From positions 6,173,732 to 6,237,731 of the forward strand of contig JAGGNK010010226.1 of assembly GCA_017590115.1 (NCBI GenBank): a stretch of DNA of 64,000 nt, in the 5' to 3' direction. The translations under genes were made by a program, and so were the position numbers. Of this stretch, positions 13,701-23,798 are shown in pieces. Each line of letters starts with the position of its first letter. Position 1 is the first letter of the stretch. Below the pieces are notes generated by a model. That model was not told where the DNA came from. It saw only the letters and a list, made by a program, of their open reading frames with translations, and ran no database searches. This stretch comes from Montifringilla adamsi. Its lineage: Eukaryota > Chordata > Aves > Passeriformes > Passeridae.

Positions 13701-14107
13701 GCTGAAAGAACTCATCTGATACCAAGTAACAGCCAAACGTTAGCATAATTATATTCTGGATAAATTACCATGTTATTTGATAATGTGTGAAAAATTATTA
13801 GGTTTTATCCTTTTTTTTCCCCAGAAAATCAATGATATTTCCTTATTTCTTTTGTCACTTTGTCTTCTTTTTATCCATTTTTTTCACTGACTGCTATTCT
13901 CCTTTGAAACAAGAACTGCTTTTGTTATCTGATTTTCTACATTTTAAGCACATTAGCTATTTAAAGATTTATATTTAAAATTAAATCAGCCTACACTTGG
14001 TAGAATGATATATTTCTGCACTTCACAGTGCAGACTTTTCACAGTGCATATTCTTTTGCATTATGTTTCCTCTTTGGGCAGTTGCTTGCCGTGAGACACT
14101 GCTAACT

Positions 14108-14135
14108 GGGGGGGAAAAAAAATATATATATATAT
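14108..14135. repeat. G7-A8-(TA)n compound simple repeat
   Basis: Seven G, eight A and about seven TA units run together. This is a compound microsatellite with no associated element. Confidence 0.9.
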
Positions 14136-14229
14136 TGAAGTTGGGAGAATGCAAGAAACAATGCCTTGCAGTTCAAACATCACATACTCTGGCATGTTTA
14201 TCTCCTTAGTCTAATAACAGCAGGTTAAT

Positions 14230-14560
14230 ACTGCACAAAGCCAAGTGCCCCGGGCTCCTGCTGCAGTCAGTGAGAGTTGACAATTAGCACCTGACGGATG
14301 CACCCGGGTGCTAAAAGCTTGAGACTCACTAAAACTGCTGGTTAAGCCAAAGAGCACAGGCTTCCTTCCCCCTTTTCTTTAACTGGTCATTTATCTTCGG
14401 CAAAGTACAAGTCAGACCTTTCGATTTCTGGCGTTCCTCAAGTGGAGTCGATTTCTGGCGTGTCCAATCCTGCAAGGCCCCTGCTGGTCATTAGCTCATT
14501 ACAAAGTATTTCTGTCAACACCAGCTATGCTCGTGTGTGAACTCTGAGCAGGGGGAGCTC
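14230..14560. promoter_or_regulatory. CpG-bearing candidate regulatory block with a duplicated 14-mer
   Basis: Compared with its CpG-poor surroundings this block holds several CpGs, the site CACCCGGGTGC at 14301-14311 and an exact 14-bp direct repeat, TCGATTTCTGGCGT, at 14421-14434 and 14448-14461 (27-bp spacing). It lies just upstream of the exon-like segment at 14722-14822, so a weak alternative promoter or enhancer is possible. No TATA box or CpG island of conventional size is present. Function is inferred, not shown. Confidence 0.25.
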
Positions 14561-14721
14561 CTGGCACTGGTCTCTAAGCTTTTAAACCATCATTCCCAGC
14601 TATTTGAAGAGATCCTGAAAACTACAGTTTAGGCCTGAAGAATATTTTCCTTCCTCTGAAGCAGACATCATTCATGATCTTTTACAGAGCTTATATTATG
14701 GGTTTTTTTGCTTTCTTGCAG

Positions 14722-14822
14722 GTTTTTGGCAGTATCCAGTGTTGCTAAGGCTGATTGAATTCCTACTACCAGTCCTATTCCCAGAGGCAGCTTTTCCAAG
14801 GTGATCCCTGACACAGGAGATG
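14722..14822 (+). other. Exon-like segment (strong acceptor and donor), probably non-coding
   Basis: A T/C-rich tract ending CTTTCTTGCAG (acceptor AG at 14720-14721) precedes 101 bp that end at a near-consensus donor, G|GTGAGT (14823-14828). All three frames contain a stop; in the longest, the stop is TGA about 20 bases before the donor. If it is spliced it would be a UTR or lncRNA exon. Chance pairings of such signals are common in 64 kb, so confidence is low. Confidence 0.15.
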
Positions 14823-17501
14823 GTGAGTTGTTTTTCACTCTCTCACAAAGAGACTTTATACATGTGTTTGTGATGTACCTGCTTTAGAGATCAAATTCAT
14901 TTGGTTGGGTCTTCCACAGTGATCCTGCAAAGCAGGTTGGAATTCAGAATTTTGCTGACCTCTGCCAGACTGACCTTTCCTTTAAGTAATACAGGAGGAG
15001 AGAAAAGTCTGCAGTGCAAAAAGCCTCAAGTAGGAGCAGGGAAATGCAGCCAAGTGAGGGTTGACCTGTGAGGTTATTGAAGGCTTAATGGGGCAATCTG
15101 AGCACACTCAGTGCAGTGGAAAGCTGCAGGCCAGCCAGGAAAATATGTCAAAGAGGACAATCAGTTGAGAAGAGGAGAGCAGTGGCTGACAGAAGGATGA
15201 CTGAATAAATGAAGAATGTCCAGCCCAGTCTGAGAAATTCAGGCACCACAGAAGCAGCTTAGTCTGCAGTCCTAGATCTGAGCGACCTTCTCCACAGCCT
15301 TGGACATTAAAACACTCAACATCTACTTTAACTGAGGGGAAAGAAACAATGGTGCCAATATAATGCTTCATTGCACAGATATATTTTAAAGACTTAACCT
15401 TTGCAAGACATTTTGAAGATGGAAAGCCCAGCAGCACAAAGATATTTTGTGAGAAGACTTTTCTCATTTTTTGCATTAACCACTGTATGACTGATTTTAT
15501 TTCTGGATTTGCCTTGTGCAGTTTTACCAAATGACTTTTTCCATAGCCTAACTGTAGATTTTTAACAACAAAGATGAAATCCCAAAATCCTTGTTTCCTG
15601 CAGTCATTCAAATACAACAGCTTAACCTTGATAACATTTCAGAAAGGGCAATTGGTGTGAATACAAAAATGTTTAAAAACAGAAGGGTAAAACTTCCTGT
15701 GACAGAATCAGGAGAAAAAATTGTCATTTAACACTGAAGAACAGAGCAAAAAGAAACAAAATAAATCTTCAGCAATCATTTAATTGCCTGAGCAAATGAA
15801 CATGAAATATGCTTGCTCATACATGAACCTGAAAATGCCACATGTTGAGAGAGGGTAGAGTCATGTGCCACCATTTGACATTGAGAGACTTTCTAAGGTA
15901 TTTAATCACATTGCTTTTTTTTTTTTTCTGTGCTAGAGGAAGACCCTTAAGGCTGATGTGTTCCCATGTTCAGCTCTCCTTACCCTCATCTATATCTACA
16001 CAAGTTCTGACCCCTACCATCTCAGGATTGTAACCACACTCTGAAAGAAACAGCAAATTGCACTTTTAAAGTCTTACAGTAAGAGGGAAAGACAAGGTTG
16101 CTGCATTTGTAATAATAGAAAAAAGAAAAAATGTCACTGGGTAGCTGTAAAATGGACTAAAATCACCCAGTTTGTTCATGGTACTGTTAATGAAACATAC
16201 AGATTTCAGTGAAAAATAGGTCAGAACTGGGGCCAGTTTTAGCCCTTACAAGCCTTTGCTGCTTCCATGAAGAATATGTACAGAAAAACAAAGTTCCCAA
16301 ACTTGTATTATTTTCTACTTCGAAGCTGGATTTTACCTTGGCCAGGAATTCCTCCAACTGCCATCTGTACACTTCATAGAGAAGAGGAAGACTTTTATAC
16401 TCTATCTGGGATGTTCAGCAGATTCAGGTGTAGGGAATGCTTGGTTTGAAAGCTTCTCTTTCCTTTACTCTTGTCATTTTTAAAACCTATTTTCTCTCGT
16501 CTAGTTACTGGTTTTTATATAATGAAAGAGAAATTTTGGCTGTTCCTTAATTCTACTATAATACCCACGGTGACATTAGAGAGAGAAATTACCTGGTAGG
16601 AGAAAATAAAAGTGAAGTATAAACAAGGCTTCTGTTTCTGATGGAAATGGTTTTCCTGGCTGCATGCTGGTTCCCAAAAGACAATGACAGGCTGGCAGCT
16701 TGGAGAAAACAGGTCTTGACAGCACATGTTAGTGAGCCCAGCATTTTCTAACACCTTGTGTCACACAAAGCACTTCCATACCATCTGTGCTCCAGCAGCC
16801 AAGGGTGGCTCTGTCCCAGGCAGAGCTTTTTGTCTTTGCATAGTCACGGCAAGCAGCGAGCAGGTTTGCAACACCTGTCTGAGGCTGGATGTGTGTCAGC
16901 TCCTCCTGCAAACACTCTGTGTGTCCCTGAGTGCCCACAGCCTGCCAGGAGCAGCAGCACAGCCCAGCAGACAGGCAGAGAGGAGTCAGATGGGAACTGG
17001 TTTTCTTGTTTAACGCTGCCTTGGCTGGCTGAAGATGAGAGATAAAGATGGGAGGAAGAGGAAGAGGGAATGCAATTCAAAGGCAAGCACGTGCCCTCAT
17101 TAGTGCTCACTATGCAAGTTCCTTTTATTCTCTATAATATTTTCAGCACCTTTTTAAATATTTCTTTTTAAAGAATTGTATAAGAACAATGCATTTCTAA
17201 GATTAATATAAGCAGCACAATCTGCAACTTAAATAGGGACCAGGAGGGTAATTAGAAAGCATATCTTGATTACAATAAATTGCCTTCTTTGAGCAGCTCT
17301 GGTGTTTGTCATTATTAAGTTGTAGGTTTTTCAGTGTTGGAAGAAGGGAAATCATTAAAACTAACATTACATAAGTTGCATAAAGGATTATCTGTGATAG
17401 CACTATCAGGCACAGGTTTTGTGCTAGTAAACTCCCATATGCCTACGGCAATTTAAAAGTAACTGAGTTGCCAAAATTTTATGTGATTTGTCAGAATGAA
17501 A

Positions 17502-17502
<1 letters not shown>

Positions 17503-17556
<54 letters not shown>
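17503..17556. repeat. Uninterrupted poly-A tract, A54
   Basis: Fifty-four consecutive A without a single interruption, followed by GACAAGATC. The upstream sequence is not a recognisable retrocopy, and no target-site duplication flanks the tract. CR1 elements do not leave poly-A tails. It is best read as an expanded mononucleotide repeat, but its length may be an assembly or sequencing approximation. Confidence 0.95.
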
Positions 17557-17558
<2 letters not shown>

Positions 17559-18559
17559 CAAGATCTCTGGAAAGAGAAAACAGCTCCTCCCATGCAGTAA
17601 GTAAGCCCTAAATGCAGTCTCTCCTTTCAGTATTGTCATCTTTGAGGCTCAATATTTTTCTCATTATCATCCCTTTTTCATGGATTTTTTTCCTTACTTT
17701 AATGAATTTCTCAGGCACATAGCTATTTTCTTGGCTGTCTTGCTTCATTATGCTGATGGAAGCAGCCTTTTAATTTAAGACATTATTATTAAAAGTAATG
17801 CATGAAAGGCTTATCTTAAAGATATATTGGGTTGGCAAGAGATGCAAATCAAAATGCAACTGTCTAGGTATCAATTATATATTTTAATGGAAGAATTTGA
17901 GTAAAGCTCAGGCAGGAAGGAAAAAAGTACTTATCAGCATCCATCATTTAAATTACCAGCATATTGGTAGACTGTTCCTATATCTCATACCCCTCATTAA
18001 GGCTGAGACTGAAGCTGGGTCAGTGGACAGCAGTTGTCTTGTGAAGTATCCATCCTTGGAATACACAGACAACAGTTTTACAGAAGCACAAGATATCCCT
18101 GCATTTTTTTCTCCCATGGATTAAGTACTAGCATCTTCCAACATCTGGTAGGCTACTTCATGTTTTGTAATCCTTGTAAACATTTACCACCTAATTGCCT
18201 TTGAAAGGACTCCATCATTTTTTTTCTTTGGTGTCTCAGGAGATACTCTCTGTGACTCAGGCTGAGGGTGCTCCACAGGAATGCACATCCCCAAAGGAGT
18301 GATGCCTCCACTGGGGCACTCACCAGACATTCAGCTGTCCCAACTATATTTGCGACAGCTGAGTGTCTCATGGGTGTTTCCTTTAGGTTTCAAATTTGCA
18401 GGGCTTTTCTTCTCAGTTCAGTGCAACACAAGTGACTGAAGTTTATTGAAGAGGGCAAGAGCATCCTGCAGGCTCGTGCTGACCAAAAGCTCACATGACA
18501 CAAGTCCTTCTGTACATGAGCAGAGAGGATGCCACCGAGTTTAACCCCTGCAGCGCCCC

Positions 18560-18754
18560 ATGGAACTCAGCCTTAGCTCTCTGGAGCTGATGTGTTCCTT
18601 ACTGCTCAGCCTTCTGGCAGCCACCTCAATCCGAGGCCTTTGCAATGCAGCAGAGGTTGCAGGGATCTCTGTAATGCTGGGATCTGGGATCAAGCATCCT
18701 GAACAAGTACAAGATCAGAGAATAGGCACACAGATTCTTGTAAAACATGAATGA
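18560..18754 (+). other. Short ATG frame with signal-peptide-like start (64 codons)
   Basis: An ATG in the context GCCCCATGG opens 64 codons. Residues about 8-22 (LELMCSLLLSLLAAT) are hydrophobic and could pass for a signal peptide, followed by a small polar C-terminal part. I recognise no family, no splice sites clearly frame it, and similar frames arise by chance in DNA of this length. It is recorded only so it can be tested; it is not a confident gene. Confidence 0.06.
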
Positions 18755-19013
18755 AGACTCTCTGTAACTTACAACTTCCTAAAGGGGAATGTAATGCAGA
18801 TTTTAAAAGCCAGCCCTTAAGCTCACATATTGCTGTGCATGTAAGGAAAGCAAATGTGCTCTGAAAGAAACCACAAGGTCATGAAGGACTCTGCTTCCCC
18901 ACCTCCAGCACAAAAGAGAATGAGCTTGTCATCTCACTCTGTAACTGATTCATATCCAATACACAGCTTAATTTTATTCTTTTTTAGTTGCTGTCCATCT
19001 TTTTGTTTTATAG

Positions 19014-19141
19014 CAGTTTGTCAGCTGAAAATTGGCTTGATGGTCAAACAAAACACCACATAAATATTAACATTTCTCTATTTGTAGTGGCTCAGCTTAA
19101 CCAATTCCTGGAGTTTGTAGGCAGAAACAATGCTGGCAGTG
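19014..19141 (+). other. Exon-like open segment with acceptor and donor
   Basis: A pyrimidine-rich tract ends TTTTGTTTTATAG (AG at 19012-19013). The next 128 bp keep one frame open for 42 codons and end at G|GTGAGT (donor from 19142). A second, nested acceptor (CTATTTGTAG, AG at 19086-19087) would give a 54-bp version encoding residues such as LNQFLEFVGRNNAGS. No protein family is recognised. It could be a real small exon of an unseen gene, an lncRNA exon or chance. Confidence 0.12.
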
Positions 19142-22100
19142 GTGAGTTTTGCCTCAGCACTGACCTAGAGTTCATCACAACTTTTGGATCATCTACTTTT
19201 ATTTCTGATCTCTATTAACTGCACTCTTTTAACATATGCACCAACTTAGACTTTTAACAGCAGCTTAACAAGAAGTTGTCATGGCAGACAAAAGTTAGGA
19301 TTTCAAATGGAAAGTTGAAATGAAGGGAAAGTTCAGATTTAAAATGGAAACTGAAAAGAAGATAGGCCCTGCTTGTACAAGGGTTTCATTTTGGCATAGT
19401 TCCCATTAATATAGAATAATTGCTTCAGCAAGGCTTTTTTGTTCAAATATTTAGGAATTTACCTGACATTCACTCAAACCTTAGCAGCCTTAGCTACATT
19501 CAGAAGGACTGATAATTTAAAGATTGTTTTACTTTCATACAATAGAGTTAATTCAAAGAGTTTTATCAAAATTCTCACCTGTTAAATTTGACTTTGAGGT
19601 TATTTTAATTATACTGGAACCTTCTAACTTGTTAGAAAAGTCACTGAGATGCCAAACTTCAATCAGAAATTCAGGACAATTGGTACAGACACTGAGGCAG
19701 AAGAAGTGGACCTATCAGAAGACTGTACTTAATGAGATTTCCACAAGACATCTGAAAAGCTGACCTTTGCCAAGTGCTTCTTTTATCATGTATTGCCAGA
19801 AATATGTTACTTCTTTAGGTTATGTATCTGCAGTAGAGTCTATCAGCTAAAATCATGCAAGTTGTAATTCTGCTGAAACCAGTGCACTCTGGGGAGGACA
19901 ATTTTAGCTACAAATGAATAGGGTCATTTACAGTTAAGATAAGGGAAAGCAAGCTACTGCTACTTCAGTAAAATGCATACACTTACAATAATAGGGGGAA
20001 GAAATGTTCAGACTTCGAAAATGTGTTTTTAAAAATGATGGTAACTAAAATATATTTGATAAGTTTGTGTCCTGTTTTGAGCATAGTGTTGTCATCACCT
20101 AAACATGTTTAGCTGAATTAAACAAAGCTCAGTTATTGCAGATAGAGTGGGTACAGCAAAGCTCTGCAGATTCACTTTCTAAAAGCTCAGCAGAAGAATG
20201 CTCAAATTTGGGATTTCAGTCAGGACCGAAGACACACTACTAAAGGTTTCTTCCTCTTGCACTTCAATCTACTTCAAGGAAGAGATATACTTTTCCCTTT
20301 CAAAAAGTGGGATTCTCAGAACACTAAACACCAGGACTATGCTGTAGTAGGATCAATTAAAATCTATTAGAATCCATTCCTGCTGACTATCACAACAATA
20401 TTTTTCCCACCAGAAAATTGCCAAATATCTCTTATTCTCAGTCAAAGCTTAAACACTTAGTACCTGCAAATAAAGGTTAGAATTCTACTGACCAAAGGTA
20501 GACATCTTGAACCAATCAACTCAACTTTCTTTTTGCAGTAACAGAGAGAAGCAGACACTGGTAAGGTGCAAGGCATCTGGTGTGAATAAGTCAGCACAAT
20601 CTCACCCCAGTATTTGCTTCACTCTTTTCCCAAAAAGGGTGCCTAAAGTGCCAAAGAGTACCTGTCTAGCACAGATTGCTTTTAGCTTAGGTAGAGACAG
20701 GAAAGGAGGTGAGAGGAATTCTGCTAAAATAAGCTGAAAAACTTATAAAAAGGGAAACAAAACTGTCATTTTCTAAACAGGTGCATGAAACTTTCTCACT
20801 CAGTAGGAGTTGGTGACTTCAGGAAGAGGAGCTTATCAGAAACATAGGAAAGAAAAAGTAGGGGTAAAAAGCTTTAATTCACAGGGTAGATTAACATGAG
20901 CAAATACCTTTTGCAATGTTCCCAGTGCAGGGAAACAGGTAGCATGGTCTGTTCAAGAAATGCTGGCAAATCTTCAGTGAGCAGCAAATTCCAGGGGTTC
21001 CTGTGTGTGACAGCTGTTGTGTGCTTTTAGTGTCCTTGCTGCAGAGTTTTTGACAAGGTCTGTGCTGTTTTGAGCCTTGTCTCCCGTGACAGCTAAGGGC
21101 TATAAATCCATAAAAATCCAAGCTTGCATGTAAATGTTGTCCTGAAAGAGTGTTGGGTTTTATCTGAGCCTGTAGTTAGAAACTTTTGCCCTGGGGTCTT
21201 TCAGGTCCTTTCAAGGGAAGAAAGATCAATATTTCTGTAGAGAAAAATACAAGGCAGCCAAACGAAAATATTACTTATTCTAAATACAGGATTTCTTGAT
21301 GTGCCTCTGACCTAGAGCAGCTTCTAAAGATTAATCTGCTAACAAAGTGCTGTTTGACAAAACAGGATCCTTTAGAATCGGCTGCTGACATGCTGGAGAT
21401 GATGGAGCACCTAAGAGACTGATGATAGCCTGGAAATGGAATGGAAATGCAATGCATTGTGGTTTTCCTATGAGGAAACAAAACTTAACACTGGCATTCT
21501 TTGCAGAATACATTTCTCAAAAATCTATGAAGCCTGTACTAAGCCTGTGCACCCTGCAAGATTTTTTTTTCCTGTTACTCAGATTTAATTGAGCTTCCAC
21601 AAAGATGTCAAGGCCACCAGCAAGGTCATCCTATGTCAGATGTCAGGGTCATAAAAGACAGCTAGAATTTCTCAGCCAGGAAAAATATTCACAGACATTT
21701 TACATTGACAAGAACAACTTAACTATTCTCCGTCTGACTAAGAAAAACATGACTGCTGGAAAATATTCTAACATATATTTCCTGGAAATGTTTCTTTCTT
21801 CTTTTCCTACACTGAAAAGAAAATAACCCAAGGCAGACAGACATTTCAACCAGCTAGTTAAGGTTAGCTTAGAAAGTAGAAAACAGTAGAGAAATAGGGC
21901 TTTGGAATGGAAATTTTGAGACAATGATCATCAGATCTTCACCTATCCCTGCACCAAGCTGGAAATTTAGATTTAATTCTATACTCCTTCAATGAGTTGG
22001 TATTTACTTGGCCAGGCAGCTGAGAAACCTGCTGTGGATTCAGGCTGGTATTTAAAATAATAGAAATGGACTATTTGGCAACAAGTCTGATTGCCAGATG

Positions 22101-22463
22101 CTGAGCTGCTGCTCAGAGAGATGGATTTTGAACTGACCCATAAGAAGAAAGGGCAAAAATTGACAGTTTTGCTTCTCTTGCTCACCAGCACAAAGATATT
22201 GCTGCGTTTGGTGTTTTTTCTTTCCCATCTCTTTCACTGCTTTAAGACCCATAAACATAAGCCCCGACCTTCAACACTTGCAATTTATGCTTCAAAAAGC
22301 TAAAACAGTTCCAGGACTTGGAAGCTAGAGACATTTGTCATAAGTAGGCTCAGATTAGCTTAATTAATTGATGCACTAAGTAAGCTGTGAATGTATCTGA
22401 GGTACAAAAATGTGAATCTGAAGGTCTGTATGGAATTACCCTGGAGTGGTTATTTGCTCATAA

Positions 22464-22485
22464 TTGTGTTACTGCAGTAACACAA
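22464..22485. repeat. 22-bp perfect palindrome
   Basis: The two 11-bp halves are exact reverse complements with no spacer, centred on a PstI-type CTGCAG between 22474 and 22475; the left half reads TTGTGTTACTG. A perfect palindrome of this length is expected well under once in 64 kb of random sequence. It could form a cruciform or bind a dimeric factor. No mobile element surrounds it. Confidence 0.9.
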
Positions 22486-23110
22486 AACCCTGCAGTGCCT
22501 CAAAACCCAGGCACTCATATTGAACAAAAATACAATAATAAGTGGTCCATTTACTAGAGAGCTTTCAGTATGAATAGGCAAAGTGAAGGCTTGGGGAAAA
22601 GTGGTTTTGAAAACACTTGTGGTCTTTCTTAGCCAGATGAATTGTAACAATTTAACTAAAGCCCTTCAGAAGCTGAAGTTATGCCAGACAATTGAAGGCC
22701 ACATAGGTTGGGATTTAATAGTTTACATTTGCTGCCCATCAAATACACCTTCAATTGTAAACTTGCAGCCCTAAGAATGTTTCCACAGGCACCTGTTTTA
22801 TTCCATACCTAACACTTTTATGTTCCCCTACCCAGCTGTCCTCAGATATGGACTCAAAGCAGCTTAAACTGTGTTTTGGGCTCACAACCCTTCAGAAGCA
22901 ACACAACTATGAAGAACTTCTCTGGTATAAAAAGCAGGCAGGCCAGCAGAGCCCTCTCAGGGACTGCAAGCTGTCGTTCCAGCTTTTAATAACTTTTCCA
23001 TCAAGCATGGCAGCTTTGTGCTTTCACCAGCTTCTGTCCTTATTGGAAAGCAGAGAGGAAAACAAACCAAACTTTGCATGGGTTTGAAGGAACCCTGTGC
23101 TCTCCACTTG

Positions 23111-23146
23111 TTTTGGTTTTTTTTTGGTTTTTTTTTTTTTTTTTTT
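23111..23146. repeat. T-rich low-complexity tract
   Basis: T4GGT9GGT19-type sequence; the longest pure T-run is 23128-23146. Overlapping frames on both strands cross it and are artefacts of the homopolymer. Confidence 0.9.
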
Positions 23147-23751
23147 GCAAGCTCTGGAATAAGGGAGCAAGTGAGAGTTTGGGGGTTTGGTGTCCTGATG
23201 CTGCCAGCTCTGGGTGGCTGGGCTATGGTCACTGGTGTTGCAAACACAGAGGGTGCAGCACACCAAAAGCTGGATCCTCCTGCCTGTTTCAAACAAATCA
23301 GCCTTCTAACCGGGAGGATATTGAAAGAACATTTCTTGGTATCTTAAATACCAAGAGTTAGTTGCAAAATTTAACAGGTTATCCTACAGAAAGGAAAGTC
23401 ATAATTTTGTGGAAAATAGGGGAGTATCCACTTTCCTGAGTTTATCTGAGGATCCAGCCAGGAAAAAATAAGGCATACAGAAGAAAACCTAAGGAAGTCA
23501 AACCAACTAGAGGCCTTTTGTACCTTGAAGTGCTGGGCTAACTTGCCAACTCTTGTACCTCCCTCCCATTCCCTCATGAGCCTCACACACAAAATGACTT
23601 GTGTTTAGCAACAGCTTTTACAGCTCAGTGTGCTACAAGCTCTGGTACAGCACAGCCCTCACTTATTGTCAGCTGAAGAAAGGCAGAGCTTCCAGCTTCC
23701 AGCAGCAGCCAGGGAAATGAGTCATTGTGCCAGGAGAGGAGAGAGAGAATC

Positions 23752-23798
23752 TCAGTGATGGATTCTGGGGCTCATCAGGGCCCAGAATCCATCACTGA
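23752..23798. repeat. Perfect 18-bp inverted repeat with 11-nt loop
   Basis: The left arm TCAGTGATGGATTCTGGG (23752-23769) and the right arm CCCAGAATCCATCACTGA (23781-23798) are exact reverse complements around 11 nt (23770-23780). Pairing does not extend outward, so the stem is too short for a typical pri-miRNA. It lies inside a 74-codon frame starting at ATG 23758. The frame is not recognised as any protein. Perfect arms imply either a recent templated fold-back insertion or selection on the hairpin. Confidence 0.92.

Larger units (their letters stand above)
13706..17502. other. Gene-free DNA with a CpG-bearing patch and an exon-like segment
   Basis: No supportable protein gene. This stretch contains a G7A8(TA)n tract at 14108-14135, the unusual patch at 14230-14560 and the exon-like segment at 14722-14822, each listed separately. 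The 169-codon frame on the minus strand at 15108-15617 starts at TTG and has no recognisable domain. Overlapping frames on both strands at 16.7-17.1 kb reflect local GC-rich composition. Confidence 0.6.
17557..23751. other. Gene-free DNA with two weak exon-like frames
   Basis: No supportable gene. The stretch holds the exon-like open segment at 19014-19141, a 64-codon ATG frame at 18560-18754 with a hydrophobic N-terminus, the palindrome at 22464-22485 and a T-rich tract at 23111-23146. Other frames are shorter than 112 codons, and those at 22.9-23.4 kb overlap on both strands across the T-tract. Confidence 0.6.

Noticed and set aside
15108..15617. 169-codon minus-strand frame
   Set aside because: Begins at TTG, has no recognisable motif and no promoter or splice context; probably chance.
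17200..17556. Processed pseudogene ending in the A54 tract
   Set aside because: The upstream sequence does not read as any mRNA 3' end I know, has no well-placed polyadenylation signal just before the tract, and no target-site duplication flanks it.
17826..17840. TTGGGTTGGCAAG, like a mariner terminal repeat
   Set aside because: Only about 13 bp agree, the following bases diverge, and no matching inverted copy was found nearby.
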